Source: Pseudoxanthobacter soli DSM 19599
GTDB taxonomy: Bacteria > Pseudomonadota > Alphaproteobacteria > Rhizobiales > Segnochrobactraceae
Reading direction: 5' to 3'
Length of the DNA stretch: 52,332 nt
Assembly (NCBI GenBank): GCA_945898215.1
Contig: CAMDHY010000017.1
Location: forward strand, 1-52,332
Part shown: piece by piece, positions 34,091 through 42,026 of the stretch
Position numbering within the stretch: the stretch's first letter is position 1
Layout of the letters: each line of letters starts with the position of its first letter
Position numbers and translations under genes: made by a program
The notes under the pieces: generated by a model
The model's input: the letters and a program-made list of their open reading frames with translations, nothing else
Told to the model about the DNA's origin: nothing
Database searches by the model: none

Positions 34091-35140
34091 CTACCCCTTC
34101 GGGCACACCGTGTAGACGAGCCGCACGGGGCCGGTGCAGGTGCGGAGGCCGTGGGCGCGGTCGTAGGCCCAGGCGTCGGCCTCGCCGTCGCAGGCCTTGT
34201 CGACGAGCTTCGCATACTGCGTCTTGTCGACCGGTCCGGCGCGGCACGCCTCGGAGCCGGCGAAGGCGCCGGTGCAGCAGTAGGCCTCGGCCTCCCGGTC
34301 GGTCTGCCTGAAGCCGAGCCCGCCGACGCGAGTCGGTGCGGTCAGTTTCCCGCACGGCGAGAAGCAGCCGATCGCGTCGCCGCTCTTCGGGTCGCGCATC
34401 CTGAGGTCCTCGCGGGCGAGTTTGGGGAACGCCCCGTCGGTCGACAGGTCCTCCCGCGTCGGGCAGGCCTGCGTCGTCAGCGCCGGGCAGGCGGCCGGGC
34501 TGCAGCCGGCGACCGTGTTCTCCGGCGCGCGCGGCTCGACGGAGACGGGCAGCGTGTAGCCGCCGTTGAGCTCCAGCGAAAACCAGCTGCGGCAGCCCTC
34601 GCCCGAGCACCACGTCGCCTCCAGCGCGGAGTTCACGCTCGCCGACCGCCGTTCGCCGATCGTGCAGTTCTCGCCCGACTTGTCGCAGCCGGCCTTCGGC
34701 CACACCCGCGTCGGCAGGATCACGGCGTCGCCGATCGTCACCGCGAGGCCCTTGCGCTCCTTCGGCGCGAGCTTCACCACCGCCTTCGTGCCCGGCAGCC
34801 CCTCCTGGGCGATCCAGACCGGGAAGGAACAGAGGTTGCGCACCACCAGCCGGTCGTCCGCCCGCACCGGGGCGGCGAGCCCCGAGAGCGCCGCCAGCAG
34901 CGACCCCAGCAGCACCGCCACCAGCACCGCCGCCACCGCCGCGGGCCGCACCGCCCGACCCGTGCCGCGTCCCGTCGCGACCGCCATCGCCGCCGACGCC
35001 GCAACCGTGCGCGCAAGCCCCGCCGCGCCCGCCGGACCCGCCGCCGTCACGATCTCACCGCCCCGCCCGCCCACGGCGCGCGCCGCGCCTGGGCTTTCCA
35101 TCCGTCCGCCCCGGCCCATCGCCGCCGCTCCCGCCGTCAT
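34091..35140 (-). CDS. Secreted thaumatin-like protein 2
   Basis: 349 aa; the ATG at 35140 overlaps the stop of the upstream paralogue (ATGA), indicating translational coupling. A hydrophobic export segment lies at about residues 66-90, unusually far in, so a later start (Met52, at 34987) is possible. Mature thaumatin-like features are LVVRNLCSFPVWIAQEG, VWPKAGCDKSGENC, NGGYTLPVSVEP, CSPAACPALTTQACP, EAYCCTG, KLVDKACDGEADAWAYDRA and VYTVCP. These match the plant thaumatin order: NxC..W, W..TxC, GF.LP, C..CP, YCC, Y.KxxCP.AY.YxxD, and TFCP. Role unknown: glucan binding or inhibition of another organism's enzyme is plausible. Confidence 0.8.
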   Translation of the reverse strand: MTAGAAAMGRGGRMESPGAARAVGGRGGEIVTAAGPAGAAGLARTVAASAAMAVATGRGTGRAVRPAAVAAVLVAVLLGSLLAALSGLAAPVRADDRLVVRNLCSFPVWIAQEGLPGTKAVVKLAPKERKGLAVTIGDAVILPTRVWPKAGCDKSGENCTIGERRSASVNSALEATWCSGEGCRSWFSLELNGGYTLPVSVEPRAPENTVAGCSPAACPALTTQACPTREDLSTDGAFPKLAREDLRMRDPKSGDAIGCFSPCGKLTAPTRVGGLGFRQTDREAEAYCCTGAFAGSEACRAGPVDKTQYAKLVDKACDGEADAWAYDRAHGLRTCTGPVRLVYTVCPKG

Positions 35141-36078
35141 TTCGGCACCGGCGGGCAGAAGGTCGCCGTGATGGTGACGCTGCCGATGCAGCTGTGGGTG
35201 CCGTTGGCGTCGTCATAGGGGTAGGCGTAGACCTCGCTGGCGCAGGCCTTGTGGATCAGCGACACGTACTTCGTCGTCGCCACCGGGCCGGCCTTGCAGG
35301 CGGCCGACTGGCCGTAGACCGGGCCCTGGCAGCAATAGGCGGCCGCCGCCGCGTCGGTCGGCTGCAGCCCCTCGACCTTGGTGAGATAGGCGCACGGCGC
35401 CATGCAGCCGACGAACGCGCCGCTCTCATAAAGCCGGAGGTTGACGCTCTTGTAGGCCGGGAAGGCGCCGTTGGTGGAGAGGTTCTCGGTCGTCGGGCAA
35501 CTCGTCTCGGTGATCGTCGGGCAGACGGCCGGTGTGCAGTTGCTGGTGTGGCCGGAGTTCTTGCTCGGCACGATCGAGACCGGCAGCGAGAAGCCGTTGA
35601 CCATCGAGGCGTCGATGAAGGTCTGCCCGCTCGTGCCCGGCACGAAGGTGACCTCCGGCATCGAGGCGATCGGATAGGTGCAGCCCTCGGGCGGGCACGG
35701 CGCCGCCTGCTGGCCGGTCTTGCAGTTCTGGCCGGTGCTGTCGCACCCGGTCTTCGGCCACAGCGCCACCGACGGCGTCGCCACCGTGTTGGAGATCGCA
35801 TAGGTGTGCGAGGCCTTCGGCGCGAGCTCGACGACGACCGGATTGTTCACCCCGCCGCCGGCCGGGTTCATGTTCTGCTGCTGGATCCAGATCGTCTCGG
35901 CGCAGAGGTTCTGCACGACCAGCGCATTGTTCGCGAGCGCCGCCGAGGCGGCGAGGACGAGGGGCAGCGCGGCGAGGAGGGAGCGGACGGCCCCCCGCGC
36001 ACGCGAAGCGACAAGGGCCCACCCACGGCGGCCCCGACCATACCCGAACACGTGTGAGACCCCCGACGCGAGTGTCAC
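35137..36078 (-). CDS. Secreted thaumatin-like protein 1
   Basis: 313 aa from a GTG at 36078; a GTG at 36051 with GGGGG eight bases upstream is an equally good start. Signal peptide ends near AASAALA-NN (residue 50). Thaumatin features in order: VVQNLCAETIWIQQQN, LWPKTGCDSTGQNC, PEVTFV (the family Glu), FIDASMVNGFSLPVSI (family Asp), CTPAVCPTITETSCP, AAYCCQG, KYVSLIHKACASEVYAYPYDDANGTHSC and ITATFCPP. About 16 Cys, with 8 disulfides usual for the family. The acidic cleft residues are mostly kept, but the Arg of W(A/P)RTxC is Lys (KTGC). First gene of the pair. Confidence 0.85.
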   Translation of the reverse strand: MTLASGVSHVFGYGRGRRGWALVASRARGAVRSLLAALPLVLAASAALANNALVVQNLCAETIWIQQQNMNPAGGGVNNPVVVELAPKASHTYAISNTVATPSVALWPKTGCDSTGQNCKTGQQAAPCPPEGCTYPIASMPEVTFVPGTSGQTFIDASMVNGFSLPVSIVPSKNSGHTSNCTPAVCPTITETSCPTTENLSTNGAFPAYKSVNLRLYESGAFVGCMAPCAYLTKVEGLQPTDAAAAAYCCQGPVYGQSAACKAGPVATTKYVSLIHKACASEVYAYPYDDANGTHSCIGSVTITATFCPPVPK

Positions 36079-36135
36079 CGGGGGGCAGTGTCGGCGGGGC
36101 AGGGGTGGGGGTCAAGGATGGTCTGAGATCAAAGA

Positions 36136-39100
36136 TCAAGCGAGATCTGGCCCGCCGTTCAATCGCGCCATTGCATCTACGATTGTCACGGTATCAATAC
36201 TGATCCGAACAATTTTTGCGATGAGAGTAATCATTGATTCTTTATAAATATCCAAGCGATACGAATTAAATCGTTGTTTTATGATGGGATCTCGGGGCGA
36301 TCGTTCTTTGTGTTGATCTAAGATCCAATCAATGGCGGAGCGATTTCCGAGGCGATATCTCCAAGCGTCCGAAGGGATGCCGCCGATGCGCGTATCTGAG
36401 TCAACGACCACAAGGCCAGAATCCGGCTGAGATCGCAGAATGGGCTTTGGCCGGCTATCACCATCTCGCTTCGTTGGATTGTCGACGCGAATGATTGGCC
36501 ATGGATCAGCGTCCGCATAATTCAAATGCATCTCCAGAAGAGTGTTCCCCCAGGAGCTCCACATCTCGAAATCCGGATAGAACGGGATTCGAGGGAATTC
36601 ACGCTTCAGATTTAACTGAAACTTACGGTGATAGATTGGATCATGGAGTATTGCATAAATGTAGTAGAATATAGTGTCCTTCGTTACATTCTTTCGTCCG
36701 TACTTTGCAATAAATCGATTTAAAGCCCAATCAGTTATATTGTCAATTCTCTCGCCGTTTGGCAAGAAGCGGTAGCGAGGCGCCTGTTGATATGCATCAA
36801 CGGCGGCGCCAAAATGAAGATCAGAGATGCCCCGAACTGCCAATGCGCAGTAGTTTGTTCTAGAGCCAACATCACTGAAGCAAATGGCCATATTATCACC
36901 AGCAGACGGAAAAAACTCGTCAGCAAGTCCGGGCTCGTCTATAAATAAATCGGACTTATATAGATATCGAGGCGAGAATGGGCGATAGTTTGCTAATACA
37001 AGCTTGCTTCGGCTAAAAGGCTCCCGGCGATTTTGTGCGAGACGTCTCTTTAAATTGCGCGACCATTTAATTGTATCAGGGTACCAGTCGGCCGTGGACG
37101 GAACAGTATTGTAGGTATTGACTAACAGCGACGCCTTCTCCGCGAGAGTCTCGATCGACCGATCGTAGAGCCAATCATCTCGATTTGTAGAGACTCCAAG
37201 CGAGTATGATTTAAAGATCGCGCGCTCCTTAGACTTTATTTTTGCAGATTTCGTCTGCCTGTTTGCCAGTGGCAAAAGTAAATCTGTGTCCTCTGTAGCT
37301 TGATCTAGCCATGTGTAATCAGAGGACGGGCGAATTTGTGTCATTCTACGTTGTTCGAGCGGCGTATTAAGGAATGCAATCTTATCATCAGACTTGGCGT
37401 AGTCATCAACTGCATCGTAATAGATCTTAAACCCGACCGCATCCGATCTCCTTATTAAAATGTAAACAGCAACTCCAACTTTAATCTGGTCACCAAAAAT
37501 ATTCCCGCCCTGACGTTTCCTCGCATCACCGGAAGATCTGGCGTCGCCCTTAAGATCTATAACCCAAAGCTCATTAAATTCTTTAGCAAGCGCGGCGCGA
37601 ACACCATCAAAACTGTTCTTATGCAGGAACGATGAGTTGCTGACAAATGCGACTATTCCGTCATCACTAAGGCGATCTGAGGCCCATCGTAAAAATCGAA
37701 CATACATGTCATAAAGCTTAGTCTTCTGAGCACTGCTCAGTTTCACGTAGGTATCTTTGATTCGTCTATCGATATGTTCGTAGACGCGATTCTTGTTATC
37801 ATCATTCTCAGACTGCTGATTTGCATTATATGGGGGGTTGCATATTATAACGCTAATCTTTCGCCGATTCTGACGACTGATGCGCTCAATATTTTCGTCG
37901 CTGAGACTCCCAAGCAGATCAAACTGATGGCCGGCATAAATTCCAAGTGCCTTAATGTTATCCAGGGTATCTACGAGACATAAGCTAGTATATTCACTAA
38001 ATGATCCGGTAATAGCTTGGTGTGTTGCTTCAATATTTAGGTTTGCTACGTAATACGGCAATATTGCAATCTCATTTGCATGCAGTTCTGTTTTGTACTT
38101 CTCCCTGAAATTGTTTAAGTCCCCTCGAAAATGCTCTAGAAGTTCAACAATAAAGGTGCCAGTGCCTGTCGCTGGATCGAGAATATCAACGCCTCGATCG
38201 AATAGCTTTTTTTACCGAAATGCCTCTCGCAAAGCCAGTCAGTTGACCGAATCATGAAGCGAACCACCTCACCCGGCGTATAGACAACTCCAAGGCGGTC
38301 GGCAGCTTTTGGATTATATGCCTTGTAAAAGTCCTCGTAGAGAGCCTTCAAAAAACCTTGCTTCTCAGAGTGACTTTGAATCAATGCAGCAGTTGATGCA
38401 ATGCCCGAATAGTACGGGTCCAGTGAACGAAGAAGGGCCGCTTTCTCGCCGCGAGCAAAAAGTTTATCTTCTAACTTGTAAAGCTCAGCGGCAACGTTAT
38501 TTTTCCGGTGAAAGTCGGGATCATTAAATACCTTTGCAAAGATATCCTCTGTCAGAATGTGCTGAATAAGCATCTCCCGCACGTCGTCAGCACTTACAGT
38601 GGGATTAATGGCACTCCGGGCGTGGTCCAGGAAATCAATAGAAGCCTGTGCAAAAACAGGATTTCTCAAGTACGTTTTCATGACAAGATCGCGGAGGGCA
38701 TTTAGAATATCAGGTAGATCAGCGGCAAATTGCTTAACAGCCTTATTGAAGTCCGCAATCTCTTGGCGCTCATGTGAAAAAAAGCGATTCAGTAGCCGAA
38801 GAAGGCTTTCATCGCCCGCCTGCATTTCGGCGCGCATCACCTCAGAGCCATCTTGCCATAGGACAGCGATGCGGTCATCGGTAAACACAATATTGGTTTT
38901 TGGGTATCCTTTGCGAAATTTTGATGCAATCTCCTTATCTAGGTCATCATTCTCATCCTTCGCCTCCCAGTAACCAAATGGAACTCGAAGGCTATGTAAA
39001 AGCGCACCATCTACGTATATCCGATTCATCGACTTAGTGAAGATATCGTGTTCTGCTATAAACTGAAGATCATGCATCTTCCCCCAACGCTTAAGTAAAT

Positions 39101-39200
39101 CCTTAAACGCCTCGCGCAAAACGCTCTCACGGCGGCTTCCAGATACAGCTCTGAGCCGATCCAGTTCCGAACGGTACTCGCTTATAAGATGATTGCTCAA
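36136..39200 (-). pseudogene. Type IIG/ISP-like restriction-modification enzyme, frameshifted in a poly-A run
   Basis: Two minus-strand frames, 38136-39200 (TTG start, GAAGG upstream) and an open frame ending at 36136, form one protein if one base is added to the run of seven T at 38207-38213 (seven A on the coding strand). The total of 3065 bases plus one gives 1021 aa. The reading then passes from ERHFGKK into LFDRGVDILDPATGTGTFIVELLEHF, restoring methyltransferase motif I. Motif IV is CNPPY. The N-terminus has Asp64 and Glu79-x-Lys81 (YWEAKDE), a PD-(D/E)xK-like nuclease pattern. The C-terminus resembles the LlaBIII-type specificity domain. There is no helicase. The region is visibly AT-rich against its surroundings, a sign of transfer. 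It could instead be a slippage-expressed gene or a sequencing error. Confidence 0.85.
38207..38213 (-). other. Homopolymer frameshift site (run of seven A, coding strand)
   Basis: GGT AAA AAA A followed by GCTATTCG on the minus strand. Eight A would read GKK-K-LFDRG and join both halves of the restriction-modification gene. Seven leads to a stop 23 codons later at 38136. Confidence 0.85.
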
Positions 39201-39253
39201 CTTTAACCTTCGAAACTTTGAGCTAAATTTCGGCGCATCATGCTCTAGCTGCC

Positions 39254-40243
39254 CTACCCCACGATCTCCTTCAGCACCGAAGCCCCGATCGTGTACTTCG
39301 GGTCGACCATGTTCCCGAGCCGCACCCGCCCGGCCTGCGTCAGCAGCATATAAGCGTCGAGCTCGTCGAAGCCGTAGTCGGCGGCCAGCCAGCGGGTGAG
39401 TTCGCGGTAGGCGATGCGGGCGGCGTCTTCCATCGGGCGGCCGGAGCCGATGGTCATGATGAAGCGCTCGTTCTCCAGGCGCGGCCAGCGGAAGGTCCAG
39501 CCCTTGATGAGGTCGATCTGCACCGTCGTCACCGTCGGGTGCTCGATCGCGACGCCGCAGAGCTCGCCGTCGCCCTGGGCGGCGTGGCAGTCGCCGAGGA
39601 AGAGCAGCGCGCCCGGCGTGTTCACCGGCAGGTAGACGATGGCGCCCGGCGCCATGTCCGGCAGGTCCATGTTGCCGCCGTAGTAGTCCGGGACGATCGA
39701 GGCGATCGCCTCGATCTCCGGCGAGGTGCCGATGGTGCCGATGAACGGCTCATAGGGCAGCGTGATGCGGTCGCTCCACTTCACGCCCGTGACGGGGTCG
39801 ACGTGCACCTTCTTGACGATCTCCGGCAGCGGCTTGTTCAGCATCGCCGTGTCGCCGGTGCCGGTGAGGCCGCCGAACTCGGGGATCAGGCAGGTGGTGC
39901 CGGCCGGCTGCGGCCCGCGCGGCACGATCTTCTGGATGTGGACGGCGAGGCAGTCGCCCTTTTCGGCGCCCTCCACATAGATCGGCCCGTTCTGCGGGTT
40001 GACGTAGGGGAAGTTCAGCACCTTCGTCGGCAGGTCGGCCTCGGTCTTCACCGCGCCGTGGAAGGCGTCGTGCGTCTCGGCCGCCACCACCGCGCCGGGC
40101 TTCACCCGCAGCACCGGCGCCGCGTAGGGGCCGTAGACGTATTTGTACTCGCCCTGCTCGGCCTCGGTCAGCGTGTGATGGGCGCGCGCCTCGCCCTTCG
40201 CCACGCCGCGCTTCGCCATGATCGAGTGCTCGAGCCAGGACAT
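39254..40243 (-). CDS. Acetamidase/formamidase family protein
   Basis: 329 aa from the ATG at 40243 with GAGGGAG about eight bases upstream; MAKRG eight codons in is an alternative. FmdA/AmdA fold: VYGPYAAPVLRVKPGAVVAAETHDAF, EGAEKGDCLAVHIQKI, and PYEPFIGTIGTSP. YGGNMDLPDMAPGAIVYLPVNTPGALLFLGDCHAAQGDGELCGVAIE carries the metal/active-site His and Asp. Hydrolyses formamide or a short aliphatic amide to ammonia and acid in the cytoplasm. The 3' end lies about 50 bases from the start of the AT-rich island. Confidence 0.93.
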   Translation of the reverse strand: MSWLEHSIMAKRGVAKGEARAHHTLTEAEQGEYKYVYGPYAAPVLRVKPGAVVAAETHDAFHGAVKTEADLPTKVLNFPYVNPQNGPIYVEGAEKGDCLAVHIQKIVPRGPQPAGTTCLIPEFGGLTGTGDTAMLNKPLPEIVKKVHVDPVTGVKWSDRITLPYEPFIGTIGTSPEIEAIASIVPDYYGGNMDLPDMAPGAIVYLPVNTPGALLFLGDCHAAQGDGELCGVAIEHPTVTTVQIDLIKGWTFRWPRLENERFIMTIGSGRPMEDAARIAYRELTRWLAADYGFDELDAYMLLTQAGRVRLGNMVDPKYTIGASVLKEIVG

Positions 40244-40362
40244 CCGCCGCTCCCTCAAGTCGCCGTTCCCCGCGGCCTCCGCGCCGCGCTCCGGGGGCGA
40301 GCATACCGCGCCCATGCTGTCGCGCCAGCCGTCGTCGTGCCTTCGTTTCCCTCCCTCTCGAG

Positions 40363-40392
40363 GTCATTCCCGGCCTTGTGCCGGGAACCCAT
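40363..40392 (+). repeat. 30-bp palindromic repeat (GTCATTCCCGG family), copy 3
   Basis: Identical over 30 bases to 33595-33624 and reverse-identical to 40445-40474. The pair with 40445-40474 forms a perfect 30-bp inverted repeat around a 52-base centre. Confidence 0.92.
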
Positions 40393-40444
40393 TCGTCTCC
40401 CCGGGGGAGAACCTGGCGAGGGAGCACGGTGAGGCGGGCGTTGC

Positions 40445-40474
40445 ATGGGTTCCCGGCACAAGGCCGGGAATGAC
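40445..40474 (-). repeat. 30-bp palindromic repeat (GTCATTCCCGG family), copy 4
   Basis: Reverse complement of 40363-40392 with no mismatch. The two facing copies resemble the facing pair at 33595/33973. Confidence 0.92.
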
Positions 40475-40517
40475 TACAGGAGAGGGAGGTGCCCACTGCC
40501 CACTCCCCCACAGCCAT

Positions 40518-40566
40518 CCGACTGCCGACTGCCGACTGCCCACAGCCCACTGCCGACTGCCGACTG
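40518..40566. repeat. Seven tandem 7-bp units (CCGACTG)
   Basis: CCGACTG x3, then CCCACAG, CCCACTG, then CCGACTG x2. Looser CCCACT-type copies precede it from about 40488. A simple-sequence array in the 5' region of the SDR gene. Confidence 0.85.
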
Positions 40567-40649
40567 CCGTTCCCCCGTGACGTCCCCCCCGCCCAATGCC
40601 ACACTCGCCGCGAGGCCGCCGTCGGCCGTCACCATACGAGGGGAACCCC

Positions 40650-41408
40650 ATGGATCTCGGACTGAAGGGCCTGAAGGCGATCGTTTCCGGCGGCACCAAG
40701 GGCATCGGGCGGTCGATTGCCGACACGCTCGCCGACGAGGGCGCCGACGTCGCCATCTGCTCGCGCAACGCCGCCGAGGTCGACGATGCCGTGAAGGCGC
40801 TCGCGGCCAAGGGCGTGCACGCCTCCGGCCAGGCGGTGGACGTCGCCGACGGCCCGGCGCTCGCTGCCTGGGTGAAGCAGGTGGGCGAGGCCGGCGGCAT
40901 CGACATCGTCGTGGCGAACGTCTCGGCGCTCGCCATCGGCCCGGAGGAGGAGAACTGGAAGAAGGCCTTCGAGACCGACCTCCTCGGCACGGTGCGCATG
41001 GTCGAGGCGGCACTGCCGTATCTCGAAAAGAGCAAGGCGCCGTCGATCGTGGCGATCTCGTCCGTCTCCGGCCGCGAGATCGACTTCGCTGCCGGCCCCT
41101 ACGGCACCTTCAAGGCGGCGCTCATCCACTACATCCAGGGCATCGCCTTCCAGCTCGCCGGCAAGGGCATCCGGGCGAACACCGTCTCGCCGGGCAACAC
41201 CTACTTCCCTGGCGGCGTCTGGGAGAAGATCGAGAAGGGCAACCCGGACTTCTTCAAGCACGCGCTGTCGCTCAACCCGACCGGCCGCATGGGCACGCCG
41301 CAGGAGATGGCGAACGCCACCGTGTTCCTGGCGAGCCCGGCCGCGAGCTTCATCACCGGCGCGAACCTGGTGGTGGACGGCGCGCTGACGAAGGGCGTGC
41401 AGTTCTGA
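40650..41408 (+). CDS. SDR family oxidoreductase
   Basis: 252 aa short-chain dehydrogenase. Cofactor motif SGGTKGIGRSIA, NAG-like VANVSALA (Asn kept, altered NNAG), catalytic Ser in AISSVSG, and Tyr-x3-Lys in GPYGTFKAAL. IRANTVSPGNTYFPGGVWEKI and SFITGANLVVDGA complete it. The ATG lies after GAGGGGAACCCC. NAD(P)-dependent reduction or oxidation of an unknown alcohol/ketone. Convergent with the Lrp gene, 18 bases apart. Confidence 0.92.
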   Translation: MDLGLKGLKAIVSGGTKGIGRSIADTLADEGADVAICSRNAAEVDDAVKALAAKGVHASGQAVDVADGPALAAWVKQVGEAGGIDIVVANVSALAIGPEEENWKKAFETDLLGTVRMVEAALPYLEKSKAPSIVAISSVSGREIDFAAGPYGTFKAALIHYIQGIAFQLAGKGIRANTVSPGNTYFPGGVWEKIEKGNPDFFKHALSLNPTGRMGTPQEMANATVFLASPAASFITGANLVVDGALTKGVQF

Positions 41409-41426
41409 CGCGCGGCTGACCCCGCC

Positions 41427-41894
41427 TCAGGAGGGCGCGAGCGGCAGCGCCGCGCTCTCCTTTAGCGTCTTCAGCACGAGGTTCGACTTCACCCGGTCGA
41501 CGGCGGCGTGGGCGAGCAGGTGGTCGTTGACGAGGGCGGCGAGGTCGTCGAGGTCGCGCACCCGCACCTTCAGCTCGTAGTCGCTGTCGCCGGTCAGCAT
41601 GTGTGCCTCCAGCACCTGTGGCAGGGCATCCAGCAGGGCGGCGAAGCGGGCGTGGTTCTCCGGCGAGTGCTCGCGCAGGCGGACCGTGATGAAGACGAGA
41701 ACCGGCACGCCGGCGAGCCGCGGGTCGAGTTCGGCGCGGTAGCCGCGGATGACGCCGACCGCCTCCAGCGCCTGCCGCCGCCGCGCCACCTGCGAGGCCG
41801 ACAGCCCGACGGCGTCGGCGAGCGCCTGCCGGTCCTCGCCGGCGTCGCGCTGCAGCCGCTCGAGAATCCGCACATCGAAGGCGTCGTACTTCAT
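41427..41894 (-). CDS. Lrp/AsnC family regulator
   Basis: 155 aa from the ATG at 41894; a GTG nine bases upstream is possible. Helix-turn-helix ALADAVGLSASQVARRRQALEAVGVI and ligand-binding RAM domain FITVRLREHSPENHARFAALL with GDSDYELKVRVRDLDDL. Divergent from the 4-hydroxyphenylpyruvate dioxygenase gene, so it probably controls tyrosine/phenylalanine breakdown in answer to an aromatic amino acid. Confidence 0.92.
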   Translation of the reverse strand: MKYDAFDVRILERLQRDAGEDRQALADAVGLSASQVARRRQALEAVGVIRGYRAELDPRLAGVPVLVFITVRLREHSPENHARFAALLDALPQVLEAHMLTGDSDYELKVRVRDLDDLAALVNDHLLAHAAVDRVKSNLVLKTLKESAALPLAPS

Positions 41895-41918
41895 CTCGCG
41901 CACGCTCCGGCTTATCCG

Positions 41919-41943
41919 TGCGCAGTTTCGCGCATCAATGCGC
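41919..41943. promoter_or_regulatory. Overlapping palindromes in the Lrp/hppD divergent promoter
   Basis: TGCGC-AGTTTC-GCGCA (41919-41934) is a perfect 5-bp inverted repeat with a six-base centre. GCGCAT-CA-ATGCGC (41930-41943) is a perfect 6-bp inverted repeat sharing its first arm. ATGCGC recurs at 41960-41965. Lrp/AsnC proteins bind such 15-bp palindromes in arrays, so this is a candidate operator for the adjacent regulator. Confidence 0.55.
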
Positions 41944-42026
41944 TCATCACCAGTCCCGAATGCGCGCCGCCGCGCGGGCCGGTGCGCTTAGGCTCTCTCC
42001 TCGCCATTCGCCCGAAGGAGAGCATC

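Larger units (their letters stand above)
40244..40649. other. Intergenic stretch with two repeat types
   Basis: 406 bases without a gene between the acetamidase (minus) and SDR (plus) starts. It holds two 30-bp palindromic elements in inverted orientation and a heptamer tandem repeat. Both divergent promoters must lie here, but I cannot point to them. Confidence 0.6.

Noticed and set aside
36735-36926. Small frames inside the restriction-modification gene as toxin-antitoxin genes
   Set aside because: They lie in other frames of a well-conserved protein and lack their own ribosome binding sites.
38136-39200. The N-terminal frame as a complete stand-alone nuclease gene
   Set aside because: Its last 23 residues are out-of-frame methyltransferase motif I sequence; the join with the next frame is clear.
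36136-39245. Prophage or plasmid remnant
   Set aside because: AT-rich and foreign-looking, but only the restriction-modification gene is present; no integrase, capsid or replication genes.
40518-40566. CRISPR or iteron array
   Set aside because: Seven-base units without spacers and no replication gene nearby; simple-sequence repeat.
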